This document shows, in pieces, positions 45,708 to 55,395 of a DNA stretch of 64,000 nucleotides (its first letter is position 1; each line of letters begins with the position of its first letter). The notes under the pieces were generated by a model. The model was given only the letters and a program-made list of their open reading frames with translations, made no database searches and had not been told where the DNA came from. The DNA comes from Spirosoma validum (GTDB taxonomy: Bacteria; Bacteroidota; Bacteroidia; Cytophagales; Spirosomataceae). The stretch is taken from positions 248,001 to 312,000 of the forward strand of contig NZ_JACXAA010000004.1 in the NCBI RefSeq assembly GCF_014699035.1. The letters are read 5' to 3'. The translations under genes were made by a program, and so were the position numbers.

Positions 45708-47045
45708 ATGGAAAATACACGCAGAGAATTTATTAAAAAAGCGGCTTTGGGCACTGCGGGCATTACCGTGGGTGGACTGGGGATGTCGGCCAAAAGCTAC
45801 GCTAAAATAATCGGTGCTAACGAACGGCTGAACGTAGCGATTGCCGGACTGGGTCGGCGGTTGGGTGCGTATTATGAGCCGATTGGCAAGAAAGAAAGCA
45901 ATGTTGAGCTGGTGTACTTGTGCGATGTCATGAAGAAACAGCGCGAGTCGGCGGTGCAGAAATTTTCCAAGTTCATTACGTATACGCCGAAGCTGGAAAA
46001 TGATATCCGCAAAGTGATTGCGGATAAGAATGTCGACGTACTGTTCAATGCTACGCCCGATCACTGGCACGCGCCCGGTACTTGGCTGGCTGTGCAGGGC
46101 GGCAAGCACGTGTACGTTGAAAAACCCTGTAGTCATAACCCTCGTGAAGGAGAGATCTTAGCGGAGATCCAGAAGAAGTATAAGAAGGTAATTCAGATGG
46201 GCAACCAGCAGCGGTCGTCGCTGGAGTCGATTGATATTATTAACCAGATTCACAATGGGGTTATTGGAAAACCGTTCAAAGCCGTTGCTTTTTACGCCAG
46301 TGCCCGGGGCGAGGTGCCGCATCAGAAGAAAGCGCCCGTACCTGACGGACTGGACTGGGAGTTGTTTCAGGGACCTGCCCCGCGCCGTGAATACACGTCC
46401 GAAACTTGGGATTACAACTGGCACTGGTATGGCTGGCTGTACGGAACGGCCGAATCCGGAAACAATGCTACGCATGAACTGGACGTAGCGCGATGGGCTT
46501 TGCAGGTAGATTATCCTGAATTTGTAACGGTGGAAGCTGCGAAGCGATATTTTGCTGAAGATGGCTGGGAAATGTATGATACCATGGATGCTACGTTCCG
46601 GTTTCCAGGAAATAAAATCATCAAATGGGACGGCAACAGTCGTAATGGGCAGAAAACATTCGGCAGTGATCGCGGAACCTACATCTACGGCACCAATGGA
46701 ACGGTGTATGTCGATCGGGACGGGTATACGCTCTATAGTCGCGAGGGGAAAGTCGTTAAAGACAGTAAGTCGAAAGGAACGGAAGCGGGTACGGCCTTAG
46801 GGGGTGGGGGAGACATGACCACCCGGCACGTTGTGAATTTTTTCGAAGCCATCCGCGGAAAAGAAAAGCAGGCATCGCCTATCGAAGAAGGCGCCAAGAG
46901 CACATTGCTTTGTCATTTGGCCAACATTGCTTACCGTACCAACAAATCATTCGCGGTCGATCCAAAAAATGGGCATATTAAAGACACGGAGGCCATGAAA
47001 TTATGGAGTCGGCAATATGCAAAAGGCTGGGAGCCACCTGTATAA
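45708..47045 (+). CDS. Exported Gfo/Idh/MocA family oxidoreductase
   Basis: NAD(P)-dependent sugar dehydrogenase family. Twin-arginine-like signal with an NTRREFIKKAALG start; Rossmann segment LNVAIAGLGRRLG; the family motif VEKPCSHNPREGE (EKP, with catalytic Lys); DHWHAPGTWLAVQGGKHV. 445 residues. Start at ATG 45708, only 12 bp after the palindrome described above. It likely works with the preceding epimerase-like protein. Confidence 0.93.
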   Translation: MENTRREFIKKAALGTAGITVGGLGMSAKSYAKIIGANERLNVAIAGLGRRLGAYYEPIGKKESNVELVYLCDVMKKQRESAVQKFSKFITYTPKLENDIRKVIADKNVDVLFNATPDHWHAPGTWLAVQGGKHVYVEKPCSHNPREGEILAEIQKKYKKVIQMGNQQRSSLESIDIINQIHNGVIGKPFKAVAFYASARGEVPHQKKAPVPDGLDWELFQGPAPRREYTSETWDYNWHWYGWLYGTAESGNNATHELDVARWALQVDYPEFVTVEAAKRYFAEDGWEMYDTMDATFRFPGNKIIKWDGNSRNGQKTFGSDRGTYIYGTNGTVYVDRDGYTLYSREGKVVKDSKSKGTEAGTALGGGGDMTTRHVVNFFEAIRGKEKQASPIEEGAKSTLLCHLANIAYRTNKSFAVDPKNGHIKDTEAMKLWSRQYAKGWEPPV

Positions 47046-47056
47046 GAAGATTGGAA

Positions 47057-47085
47057 CTTTGACAAAGTTTTAAACTTTGTCAAAG
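47057..47085. repeat. Palindromic repeat, copy 1 (CTTTGACAAAG-TTTTAAA-CTTTGTCAAAG)
   Basis: Perfect 11-bp arms around TTTTAAA. A near-identical copy lies at 51259-51287. Both sit between the end of a gene and a classical terminator. Confidence 0.7.
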
Positions 47086-47107
47086 CTGTATAAAAAGGCA
47101 CGTAACG

Positions 47108-47138
47108 AAAAAGCCGGAAACTTGAGCTCCGGCTTTTT
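47108..47138 (+). terminator. Rho-independent terminator
   Basis: AAAAAGCCGGA and TCCGGCTTTTT, 11-bp perfect stem with 9-base loop and T tail. Terminates the oxidoreductase; could also act on the minus strand. Confidence 0.9.
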
Positions 47139-47230
47139 CTATCAATAGACTGCTTACTTTTCAGAGATTCGATTTTATGTTCCAGGTTCTCAACCTGAAA
47201 CCGTGAATCTGAAATTTTGAAATTTCCTCT

Positions 47231-47416
47231 CTACAAATCAGCAATCGTTTTATTGATTTCGTCTTTGGTTTTTCCTGTCTTCTGCTGGAGTTTGCCCCAC
47301 ATTTCGTCTTCCTTACCTTCCTGATACGTTAGATCATCGTCGGTAAGATCTGCGTAGGCTTGTTTGATTTTACCTTTTAATTCGTTCCAGCCGCCTTTTA
47401 ATGTTGTCTCGTTCAT
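47231..47416 (-). CDS. CsbD-like small stress protein
   Basis: 61 residues, helical, highly charged. The CsbD pattern is clear: LKGGWNELKGKIKQAYADLT then DDDLTYQEGKEDEMWGKLQ and KTGKTKDEINK. CsbD proteins are general-stress proteins of unknown action. Soluble, no signal peptide. Alone in its transcript as far as seen. Confidence 0.9.
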   Translation of the reverse strand: MNETTLKGGWNELKGKIKQAYADLTDDDLTYQEGKEDEMWGKLQQKTGKTKDEINKTIADL

Positions 47417-47473
47417 GACTGTAGTGTTTAACGTTGAATGATATCCATAATCACCTTGATTACAGAAATAGAA

Positions 47474-48631
47474 CTATGCGGTGATGAAATTGTTTTCAAA
47501 AATATGTTTTGCAATTTTTTCTGAGTCAATGTTGAGGTGGTAAATGACGCCGGTTATGGGCGTAGAAAAGCCCAGAAAGTAAAGTCCCCGCAACGAACGA
47601 TCATCAAACCAAAGATTTTTCGGATACCCTCGCTCATTTAAAACGTTGTCGGCTAATTCAGTCCCAATTACCGTCGTTAGAGCTGGTAGATAACCCGTTG
47701 CCAGAATGATGGCATCAAAAGGCAACTCCCGACCATCCGTGAACGTAACGGTTTTGGTCAGTCTGCTGTCGCGGCTGATACGTTCAATGCCCGGCAAAAC
47801 GGTAATAGTTCCAGCTTTGATCTGGTCGAGCGTACCCACGTCGATAACGGGCGGCTTGCCCCGACGGAGATCTTGTGTAGGCGAGTGAGCAGGCTTCCCA
47901 AGGCCATATGCAGATAAGTCGCCAATACTTATTTCCCGCATCAGCCGGGCCATAAAGTCAGTGAACCACCCCGGGAATTTCTTCATCATGATGGCCATCT
48001 TTTGGGCCGGATAACCAAATAAATCCCGATGGATGATGTTGACGGGGCCTCGTACTGAAATGAACGGTTTTGCTCCATTTTCCAGCAGATCAAGTGCCAG
48101 TTCGGCCCCCGTATTGCCCATACCAACCACCAGCACATTCTCGTTACGAAAAGGGGCTCCATTCCGGTACTCATGGCTGTGCCAGATGATGCCCCGAAAA
48201 TTTCGCTGGCCCGGTAATTCCGGTACGTGGGCCGCTCGATTGTACCCTGTAGCAACTACCACCCGGCTGGCCGTAAACGTATCGGTTTCGGTTTGAACCT
48301 GCCACGTGCCATCCACTGGATTTCTGGTAATGTGGGTGACCTTCTGATTAAAGATAGGTTTAATGCCAAAATGGGCAGCATACTGTTCGAGGTACTCAAT
48401 GAACTGTAACCGTGATACGTAGGTTGGGTGATTGGCTGGATAAGGGAGGTGCGGCAAGGCAGAATGTTCTTTCACCGTATGAAGGTGAAGTCGGTCGTAG
48501 TGGTTCCGCCAGCTAAAGCCAATGTAATCGCTCGCTTCCAGGACCGTAAACGGCAACTTCCTATGAGCCAGTTGCCCGGCCATCGCCAGCCCTGCCGGAC
48601 CTGCACCAATGATGAGCGTGTTTGTGGTCAT
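47474..48631 (-). CDS. Flavin-containing monooxygenase-like NAD(P)H/FAD oxidoreductase
   Basis: 385 residues. FAD site GAGPAGLAMAGQL at the start, NADPH site VVGMGNTGAELALDLL near residue 165, FMO-like RNFRGIIWHSHEY between them, and ATGYLPAL near the end. The arrangement is that of YUCCA/FMO-type N- or Baeyer-Villiger oxygenases. ATG at 48631. Substrate unknown; could also act in detoxification. Confidence 0.88.
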   Translation of the reverse strand: MTTNTLIIGAGPAGLAMAGQLAHRKLPFTVLEASDYIGFSWRNHYDRLHLHTVKEHSALPHLPYPANHPTYVSRLQFIEYLEQYAAHFGIKPIFNQKVTHITRNPVDGTWQVQTETDTFTASRVVVATGYNRAAHVPELPGQRNFRGIIWHSHEYRNGAPFRNENVLVVGMGNTGAELALDLLENGAKPFISVRGPVNIIHRDLFGYPAQKMAIMMKKFPGWFTDFMARLMREISIGDLSAYGLGKPAHSPTQDLRRGKPPVIDVGTLDQIKAGTITVLPGIERISRDSRLTKTVTFTDGRELPFDAIILATGYLPALTTVIGTELADNVLNERGYPKNLWFDDRSLRGLYFLGFSTPITGVIYHLNIDSEKIAKHIFENNFITA

Positions 48632-48709
48632 GTGCCTGCCGTTATCCGATAGTCATTCAATGGGCGTTATCTGCATTGTATCATTGAAGCCATTAATGAG
48701 CTGTAATGA

Positions 48710-49159
48710 CTACTTAATTCGAGTCCAGGTCTGGGTTTTGCCGAGAAGGGAGATGCCCACATAACCACGTACCAGCAACGTATTTTGGTCTTGTAAGGTC
48801 ATCTTGCAGTTGTATTCCTTGCCGTCCTCAGGGTTATAGATTTTGCCATCACTCCAGACGTTCCCTCCGTCGAACTTAAAGTTATACATTAAGACCATGT
48901 TCATTAATGGTCTCGACCGCTTTGAGGCATCCGTATTCTTTTCATCCGTCCGGGGCTTACCCGTGGCCGGGTCAGTAGGCTGTCCCAGCCAGACAAGTTT
49001 ACCAAAGTAAGTGCCGCCTTGTTTGTAAATCTGTACATGCCCTTTTTTGCTGCCGTTTAACCACGTTCCCAACACCGCGTCGGCATCATCTTTAGGAGCA
49101 AACGAGGTTAAGATAATAAAGAGCGAAAAAGCAGGCAGGAGATAACGTATGATCTTCAT
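48710..49159 (-). CDS. DUF2147 secreted protein
   Basis: Signal peptide (MKIIRYLLPAFSLFIIL). The DUF2147 pattern is present: VLGTWLNGSKKGHVQIYKQG, YFGKLVWL, then GKIYNPEDGKEYNCKM. 149 residues. A lipocalin-like barrel of unknown role, common in Bacteroidota. Confidence 0.92.
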   Translation of the reverse strand: MKIIRYLLPAFSLFIILTSFAPKDDADAVLGTWLNGSKKGHVQIYKQGGTYFGKLVWLGQPTDPATGKPRTDEKNTDASKRSRPLMNMVLMYNFKFDGGNVWSDGKIYNPEDGKEYNCKMTLQDQNTLLVRGYVGISLLGKTQTWTRIK

Positions 49160-49376
49160 GTGTGTCTAGGAATTGATAAAAACAACGAATTTGTTGTATT
49201 AACGTAAAGATTGTGCAAAAATTCTGAACTGGGATTTCCTGGATTGACTAGGATTCGCGGGATTTTGTTTAACATTGATTGTGGATGTTGCTTTCTGCAA
49301 AAGCTGTTCATCATGTTAATCCCAATAATCTCGCTAATCTGATAAATTCTACCGGCTTACCGGTGCCATTCCGACT

Positions 49377-49892
49377 ATGTTTCATCGCGACCCTAACCGC
49401 ATTTATCCGACCGAAACCGAATCGCGGGTGATTGTTCGATTTCAGGACTGTGACCCGCTGCAGCACCTCAACAATGCCAAGTACTTCGACTATTACTTTA
49501 ACGCCCGGGAAGATCAGGTCGCTAAATTATATGATTTCAGCCCAGGGCAGTTGTTTCGCGAGTTGAAAACGAGTTGGGTGGTCTATCAGCACCAGATCGC
49601 CTACGTTCGTCCAGCCCTGGTAAGCGAGTGGGTACGGGTTAAGTCGAGGCTGATTTACTTCAATGAAGACACGACCGTAACGGAATACGTTATGACGGAC
49701 GATGAGAAAACGCATCTTAAAAATGTGCTTTGGGTTACGTCAAAATACGTTAGCATCGTTACGGGTAAACGTATTCCGCACGATGAGAAAGTGAACGAAC
49801 TACTCCAGACGATTATCGTTCCAACTATTGATTTTCTAAGCCTCAACTTCAACGATCGTATCCGCGAAATAAAACAGCAAATAATCGGATAA
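49377..49892 (+). CDS. Acyl-CoA thioesterase (hot-dog fold, 4HBT-like)
   Basis: 171 residues. The active-site pattern FQDCDPLQHLNNAKYFDYY (Asp, then HLNN) is that of 4-hydroxybenzoyl-CoA thioesterase-like proteins. No signal peptide. Upstream of the DctA-type gene with 84 bases between, so possibly one transcript. Hydrolyses an acyl-CoA; substrate not known. Confidence 0.85.
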   Translation: MFHRDPNRIYPTETESRVIVRFQDCDPLQHLNNAKYFDYYFNAREDQVAKLYDFSPGQLFRELKTSWVVYQHQIAYVRPALVSEWVRVKSRLIYFNEDTTVTEYVMTDDEKTHLKNVLWVTSKYVSIVTGKRIPHDEKVNELLQTIIVPTIDFLSLNFNDRIREIKQQIIG

Positions 49893-49935
49893 AAGGGAGT
49901 AGCGGGAAGAAAGGGACGGGGGGCACTAAGACCAA

Positions 49936-49976
49936 CCTTTTCCCTCTCTTCCCTCTCTTCCCTCTCCTCCCTTCTT
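49936..49976 (+). repeat. 41-base pure pyrimidine tract before the symporter gene
   Basis: Only C and T from 49936 to the base before the ATG, with three copies of a 9-base TTCCCTCTC-type unit. Such mirror-like purine/pyrimidine tracts can form triplex DNA or slip in replication. Confidence 0.8.
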
Positions 49977-51248
49977 ATGAAACTCCTCAATAACCTCACT
50001 GTTCGCGTTCTGATTGCCATTACGTTAGGGATTCTAACGGGGTACTTCTTCCCCGATACAGCAACAAAGCTCAAACCCCTTGGCGACCTCTTTATCAACC
50101 TGATCAAGATGGTCATTGCGCCGATTATTTTCCTGACCATCGTATTGGGGATCAGCAACATGGGCGATTTGAAAAAAGTGGGGCGCGTAGGAGGGAAAGC
50201 TCTGTTGTATTTTGAAATTGTTACGACCGGCGCGTTAGCAATCGGCCTTGTGCTGGCGAACTTGATTCGGCCTGGCGATGGGATTCAGACGACTGCTGTA
50301 AAAGGAGGAGACATCAGTAAATACGCCGAGCAGGGTGCTGAAATGGACTGGACCGAGTTCTTCCTGCACATTGTTCCAAGCAATGCGGTCAAAGCCTTTG
50401 CCGATGGGGAGATTTTGCAGGTACTGGTTTTTTCTGCTCTGTTTGGCATCGGGCTGACGCGCATGGGTGATCTGGGAAAGCCACTCATTCAAACCTTCGA
50501 ACGACTCTCGAAAGTGTTTTTCAATATTCTGAGCGTAGTGATGGTGTTGGCTCCGTTAGGTGCCTTCGGGGGAATGGCCTTTACAATCGGCAAGTTTGGC
50601 CTCGGTACGTTGCTGCCACTGGCTAAACTGATGGGTACTGTTTATGCGACGATGTTTCTTTTTGTATTTGTCGTATTGAATTTGATTCTACGCTATTACA
50701 AAATCAGCCTGTGGGCTGTGCTGAAATTCATTAAAGAAGAGTTGCTCATTGTCCTTGGTACGTCGTCATCAGAGTCGGCACTGCCACAGATTATGGATAA
50801 ACTTGAGGCCATGGGTTGTTCGCGATCGGTGGTGGGCCTAGTCATTCCGGCAGGCTATTCGTTTAATCTGGATGGAACGACCATTTACCTGGTGATGGCC
50901 ATGATTTTTCTGGCGCAGGTCTTTGGTGTCGACCTTAGCTTTGGTCAGCAATTAACGATTATCGGTATTCTGATGGTGACGTCAAAAGGCGCAGCGGGCG
51001 TAACGGGCAGCGGCTTTATCGTGCTGGCCAGTACGTTGACGGCTATTAAAGTAATTCCGGTTGAGGGACTGGCGTTGCTGTTGGGCGTTGACCGGTTTAT
51101 GTCGGAAGCTCGCTCAATCACGAATATTATCGGCAATACGGTCGCGACCATTTTTATTGCCAACAACGAGAATGAGTTCGATCGAAGTAAATACGAACAG
51201 GTTTTGCAAAAACAAGACAAGAACGAACTGGCTGATTATAAGTATTGA
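49977..51248 (+). CDS. dctA: Dicarboxylate:cation symporter, DctA type
   Basis: Secondary transporter of the glutamate/dicarboxylate:Na+/H+ family. Conserved features: LIKMVIAPIIFLTIVLGI in an early helix, the serine-rich re-entrant loop TSSSESALPQIMDKLEAMGC, and GYSFNLDGTTIYL, characteristic of DctA. Eight or more membrane spans. 423 residues. Symbol dctA is by similarity; GltP-like specificity cannot be excluded. Confidence 0.85.
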   Translation: MKLLNNLTVRVLIAITLGILTGYFFPDTATKLKPLGDLFINLIKMVIAPIIFLTIVLGISNMGDLKKVGRVGGKALLYFEIVTTGALAIGLVLANLIRPGDGIQTTAVKGGDISKYAEQGAEMDWTEFFLHIVPSNAVKAFADGEILQVLVFSALFGIGLTRMGDLGKPLIQTFERLSKVFFNILSVVMVLAPLGAFGGMAFTIGKFGLGTLLPLAKLMGTVYATMFLFVFVVLNLILRYYKISLWAVLKFIKEELLIVLGTSSSESALPQIMDKLEAMGCSRSVVGLVIPAGYSFNLDGTTIYLVMAMIFLAQVFGVDLSFGQQLTIIGILMVTSKGAAGVTGSGFIVLASTLTAIKVIPVEGLALLLGVDRFMSEARSITNIIGNTVATIFIANNENEFDRSKYEQVLQKQDKNELADYKY

Positions 51249-51258
51249 TACGCGTTAA

Positions 51259-51287
51259 CTCTGTCAAAGTTTTAAACTTTGACAAAG
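51259..51287. repeat. Palindromic repeat, copy 2 (CTCTGTCAAAG-TTTTAAA-CTTTGACAAAG)
   Basis: Same unit as 47057-47085, one arm position imperfect. Lies 10 bases after the symporter stop and directly before the terminator. Confidence 0.7.
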
Positions 51288-51298
51288 CTCGGGTAAAA

Positions 51299-51331
51299 GC
51301 GGGGAGCCAGCATTGTCTGACTCCCCGTTTT
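51299..51331. terminator. Rho-independent terminator, convergent
   Basis: CGGGGAG and CTCCCCG stem with an inner CAG/CTG pairing and TTTT tail. Serves dctA and, on the other strand, possibly the TonB receptor. Confidence 0.85.
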
Positions 51332-51356
51332 ATCGTTAAGGTAGACCAGCCGCGAT

Positions 51357-54300
51357 TTAAAACGAGTACCGTAGCCCGAACTGCATTCGCCAGCGTGAAA
51401 TGAGCTGAGCGTCGTTAAAGAACGTACTTTGCTGGCTGGTGTCGAAGCTATAGGTTGGTACTCTATTGGCGACCGTAACGCCCAGAGGCTGAGCAAGACC
51501 AGTGTAAGAAGCAAACTGCCGGACACCCCAGTTCGAATTGAGCAGATTCCCGAAATTCAGGATATCCAGGCTGAGCTGGATGTTATGTCGATTGGCCAGT
51601 GTGTATTCCTGAAGCAGGCGCAGATCGACAGTCGAGTACCATGGTGTCAGCGCGGCAAATTTTCCGGCTACCTCCCCACGATGCGCGCTGAGGTATTTAT
51701 CCTGCTGAATATATGCTTCAAAAGCGGCTCGTTGTGTTTGTTGTTGAGCATCCGTACCCGAAAATCTCATCTGCGCCAGTTGCGTCTGCGTTGGGATAAA
51801 GAGTTGGTCGTTGTCGGCAGCTCCGTCGTTATTAATGTCGCCTGCGTAGGTAAAGCTGAACCGATTTCCCTGTGCATATTCGGCCACGGCCGAGAGGGTA
51901 GTAGCCCACTGACGTTTCTGGCCATACGCAAACCGTTTCGAGATCGAACCCACAAACCGGTGCTGACTACCGTAATAAGAATAGCCCGCAACCGCCTGGT
52001 TGACGTTACCATAGGCTGGGTTACGGTCGTAGGCATCCGACGAAATTTCAGCACTTAACGACGATACGTCTCTGGCATTCAGGTAATTATAGGCCACGCT
52101 GAAAAAGAAGCCGTTCTGAAACGTTCGCTGGAGTTGAACACTGGTGTTGAATGTATACCCTAAGCTCGCGTTCGTAAAGACAAATGCATCTGTCTGACCA
52201 CCGAAGGCATTCAAGGCCCGATCGGTAGGTAAATAAATCGGTCGATTGCTGGGGTCCTGTAACGTACCGGTTGGCGTTTTCAGGCCATAATTCCGTACCA
52301 GTACGGAATTGATATCCTTGTTGTACAGTACATCAATCGAGGCAATCCAGCCGCTACCAAACTTTTGGTCAAAGCCAAGCGAACTTTTCCAGACCTGCGG
52401 AAATCGGAAATCGGGGTCGGTGGTGCAGTAGAAGAAAAAGCTCGGATTCGCCACCTGATTGCCAATCCAGACAAACGGGAAACGCCCGGTGAAAAGGCCT
52501 GTACCGCCCCGTAATTTACTGGTTCCGTTGCCCGTAACGTCGTAATTAAAGCCAAAACGGGGTGAAAACAGGGGAGCCGTAGTGGGTAGGGTTAGCGAGT
52601 TGAGTTTAATCGGGTTGCCGTTTGCGTCGTAATACTGGTTATCGGGTTGGTAATTGGCCTGATTCCGTTCAATGTTCTCCTGGATTTTCTGCTGTGTATT
52701 AAAATACTGCGGTATATCGATCTTCAGGCCATAGGTAAGCGTCAGCCGGGGATTTACCGCAAACTCATCCTGCGCATATAAGCCTAACTGCCCAACGCGC
52801 GTCTGGGCCAGCGCCCAATTACCAGCCGCAAACGTTGCTTTCGCGTCTGATACGGATTTAGCAAAGTCGGCTCCTCGGGCAGCAGTTACAAAATCGGCTA
52901 CCGACGCATATTCCGGTCCGAACACGCCAGCATAGGCGCCCAGATTAAATGAGTTGTCGAAACTGAACTTTTCGAAGTTTACGCCTAACGTAACGGTATG
53001 TTTGCCAGCGTAGATGTTGAAATTGTCGGTAAACTGGAATACATCCTGACTCAGTCGGTTGTTGATCGAAAAGGGTTCGTGACCAGCGACAATGTACCGA
53101 ACACCATCCTTGGCGATATTAACCGACGGAAAAGGTGTTGAAAATGGGTCGCGGGAATCTCGGAAAGTGGTATAGCCGACCTGAAGTTTATTGGCAAATT
53201 TCCCGTTAAAGTTTGAGTTCAGCTCAACGATACCTCCGTTAAGTTTATTGATGATCCGATAGCCCGAACTTTGATATTGGAGGGTCAGAAAATCAGGTCC
53301 ACGACGGCCAATAGCTGATGGATTAGCGGGTAAGTCGCGGAACGCATCCAGAAAATTATAGATAACCGAGAGCTTATGCGTCTGGTTGATGTTCCAATCC
53401 AGCTTAGCGATACCCTTCGAATTCTGGGTGCGGTGCGTGAAATTCTCATAAGGCCCTGTTTCGTAGCCATACACGGATTGAAGCGTACTCGATACCAAAT
53501 CTAGATCAGTGGCCGTCACACGCGATACGTTCGAACCCGTCAGACCCGGTCGGGCGGCCACCCAGCCCGCCGTACCCAGATCAGAGCGACGGTCGAATTC
53601 CGCATTGACAAAGAAAAACAGCTTGTTTTTGATAATCGGTCCGCCGAGGCTGATTCCATACTGCAATTGATTCGACTGAGGTACGGTAATATCAGTGCCT
53701 TTGATCCGTTTGCCTGTCAGGTCCTGATTGCGGTAGAAGCCGAAAACCGTGCCATGAAACTGGTTAGTGCCTGATTTAGTAACGGCATTGACACCCGCTC
53801 CCGTAAAACCCGACTGCGTTACGTCGTACGGCGACAACACCACCTGTACCTGTTCAATGGCATCGAGCGAAACCGGCTGAGCGTCTGACTGACCACCCGG
53901 CGTACTGGCGTCCAAACCGAAGGGATTAACGAAAATAGCACCGTTGAGGGCAAAGTTATTGAAGCGGCTGTTACGTCCCCCGAATGACCCATCGCCCCCC
54001 GACATCGGATTCAGGCGGGTATAATCGAAAACGGACCGTTTGATGGTGGGCAGCGTTCGAAGTTGCTCTGAATTAATATTGGTTTGCTGACCCGTCCGGT
54101 TATTGTTCAGCACATCGTTGGCACTGGCTCGAACCTCTATCTCCGATAGTTGGCGGGCATCTGCGCGAATCACTACGGTTAACGGTAATTTTTGACCCAG
54201 ACTAAGAAATACATTCTCAATGGTTTCGGTCTGGTAGCCGACGTAACTAATGGTGATCGTGTAAGGGCCGCCAACGCGCAGGTTCGGTAGCGTGTACTCA

Positions 54301-54491
54301 CCTTCTGAGCGGGTTGTGACGCCATAGGGCGTGCCGGTGGGCGTATGGATGGCTGAAACGGTTGCCCCTGGTAAGTTTTGACCTTTGTCGTCACGGATAA
54401 ACCCATAAATAGAGGCTGTTGTCGTTTGTGCATGGGCTGAGAAGTAACTCATGACGAGTTGGATAAAGAGTAGTAAACGGCTGATTTTCAT
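51357..54491 (-). CDS. Oar-like TonB-dependent outer-membrane receptor
   Basis: 1044 residues. Signal peptide ending SAHAQ; carboxypeptidase-regulatory-like domain (SIYGFIRDDKGQNLPGATV); plug with RNSRFNNFALNGAIFVN and GFTGAGVNAVTKSGTNQFHG, the signature of the Oar/CarboxypepD-reg TonB group; a long barrel ending RMQFGLRYSF. No SusD partner, so not a SusC. Substrate unknown; Oar homologues are linked to signalling or export of peptides. Confidence 0.93.
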   Translation of the reverse strand: MKISRLLLFIQLVMSYFSAHAQTTTASIYGFIRDDKGQNLPGATVSAIHTPTGTPYGVTTRSEGEYTLPNLRVGGPYTITISYVGYQTETIENVFLSLGQKLPLTVVIRADARQLSEIEVRASANDVLNNNRTGQQTNINSEQLRTLPTIKRSVFDYTRLNPMSGGDGSFGGRNSRFNNFALNGAIFVNPFGLDASTPGGQSDAQPVSLDAIEQVQVVLSPYDVTQSGFTGAGVNAVTKSGTNQFHGTVFGFYRNQDLTGKRIKGTDITVPQSNQLQYGISLGGPIIKNKLFFFVNAEFDRRSDLGTAGWVAARPGLTGSNVSRVTATDLDLVSSTLQSVYGYETGPYENFTHRTQNSKGIAKLDWNINQTHKLSVIYNFLDAFRDLPANPSAIGRRGPDFLTLQYQSSGYRIINKLNGGIVELNSNFNGKFANKLQVGYTTFRDSRDPFSTPFPSVNIAKDGVRYIVAGHEPFSINNRLSQDVFQFTDNFNIYAGKHTVTLGVNFEKFSFDNSFNLGAYAGVFGPEYASVADFVTAARGADFAKSVSDAKATFAAGNWALAQTRVGQLGLYAQDEFAVNPRLTLTYGLKIDIPQYFNTQQKIQENIERNQANYQPDNQYYDANGNPIKLNSLTLPTTAPLFSPRFGFNYDVTGNGTSKLRGGTGLFTGRFPFVWIGNQVANPSFFFYCTTDPDFRFPQVWKSSLGFDQKFGSGWIASIDVLYNKDINSVLVRNYGLKTPTGTLQDPSNRPIYLPTDRALNAFGGQTDAFVFTNASLGYTFNTSVQLQRTFQNGFFFSVAYNYLNARDVSSLSAEISSDAYDRNPAYGNVNQAVAGYSYYGSQHRFVGSISKRFAYGQKRQWATTLSAVAEYAQGNRFSFTYAGDINNDGAADNDQLFIPTQTQLAQMRFSGTDAQQQTQRAAFEAYIQQDKYLSAHRGEVAGKFAALTPWYSTVDLRLLQEYTLANRHNIQLSLDILNFGNLLNSNWGVRQFASYTGLAQPLGVTVANRVPTYSFDTSQQSTFFNDAQLISRWRMQFGLRYSF

Positions 54492-54760
54492 GGAGAGTTT
54501 GTTTAGAAATGAAGGAAGAGAACATAATCTTAAATGTAAGAAATGAGATAATGCTCAACCAGTGGTTCTTTATTCGTTCGTAGCCTTTCCTGGATTAGTA
54601 CCATTTATGTGATGTTACGATGCTTTAAACTCAAACTGTCTTAAAGTCAATTGTTTACGAATAGGCGATTTCTTGAATATACTTTTTTGAAGAATTAATT
54701 AAACCATTTGATGGGTATTCGTTCAAAGGGACAAATACAACCTGAAAACAATACACGATC

Positions 54761-55240
54761 ATGAAAAAAGTACTGATGACAGCCGCTACGTTGGTTGCCC
54801 TGATCTCAACCGGTTCATTAGCGCAACGTTACGATTATCCGAACAACAATTATCCCCAGCAGCCCGGCTATAACCAACCTGGCTACAATCAAGGGTACGG
54901 TCAGCCGAACTACAATTACGATTACGACGACTACCAGTTTGATCGTCATCTTGACTGGTGGGATCGTGAACTGAATCTGTCGCGTAGGCAGGAGCGCGAA
55001 ATTCGCCGGATTCGTGACCGGTTCAATCAGCAAACCCAGACTACCAACCCGCGAGATCCACGTCAGCGTGATTTTCTCCGGCAGGCGCGTCAGCGCGAAT
55101 TTTTCGATATGATGGCCGTGCTACGTCCCGACCAGCGTGATCGCGTAATCGAACGGATGCGTCCTTACGAACGCATGGCCGGACGGGGTCGGGGCTACGG
55201 AAATGATCGTCGGTCAGGTAACGGACCATTTGGCTATTGA
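54761..55240 (+). CDS. Secreted Tyr/Asn/Gln-rich protein with Spy-like helical domain
   Basis: 159 residues. Signal peptide ending GSLAQ, then a low-complexity Tyr/Pro/Gln/Asn stretch (YNQPGYNQGYGQPNYNYDYD), then a helical part with NLSRRQEREIRRIRDRF and MMAVLRPDQRDRVIERM, like the LTxxQ-type repeats of Spy/CpxP chaperones. The end is Gly/Arg-rich. Function unknown; a periplasmic chaperone-like or matrix role is possible. Confidence 0.8.
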   Translation: MKKVLMTAATLVALISTGSLAQRYDYPNNNYPQQPGYNQPGYNQGYGQPNYNYDYDDYQFDRHLDWWDRELNLSRRQEREIRRIRDRFNQQTQTTNPRDPRQRDFLRQARQREFFDMMAVLRPDQRDRVIERMRPYERMAGRGRGYGNDRRSGNGPFGY

Positions 55241-55258
55241 GGTGAGAGGGAAGTGGAG

Positions 55259-55294
55259 AAAACAGTCGACCGATTTGGCCGACTGTTTTTTTTT
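55259..55294 (+). terminator. Rho-independent terminator
   Basis: AACAGTCG and CGACTGTT with inner CC/GG pairing, then a run of T. Ends the Tyr-rich gene. Confidence 0.85.
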
Positions 55295-55395
55295 GCGGTA
55301 ACCGCTGGACCACATATACAACCGATCATGCAATGGATAACGGCTACGTTATTTTTACTTCGTATTTTTCCGGGAAACTCATTGGCCAAAACTGT

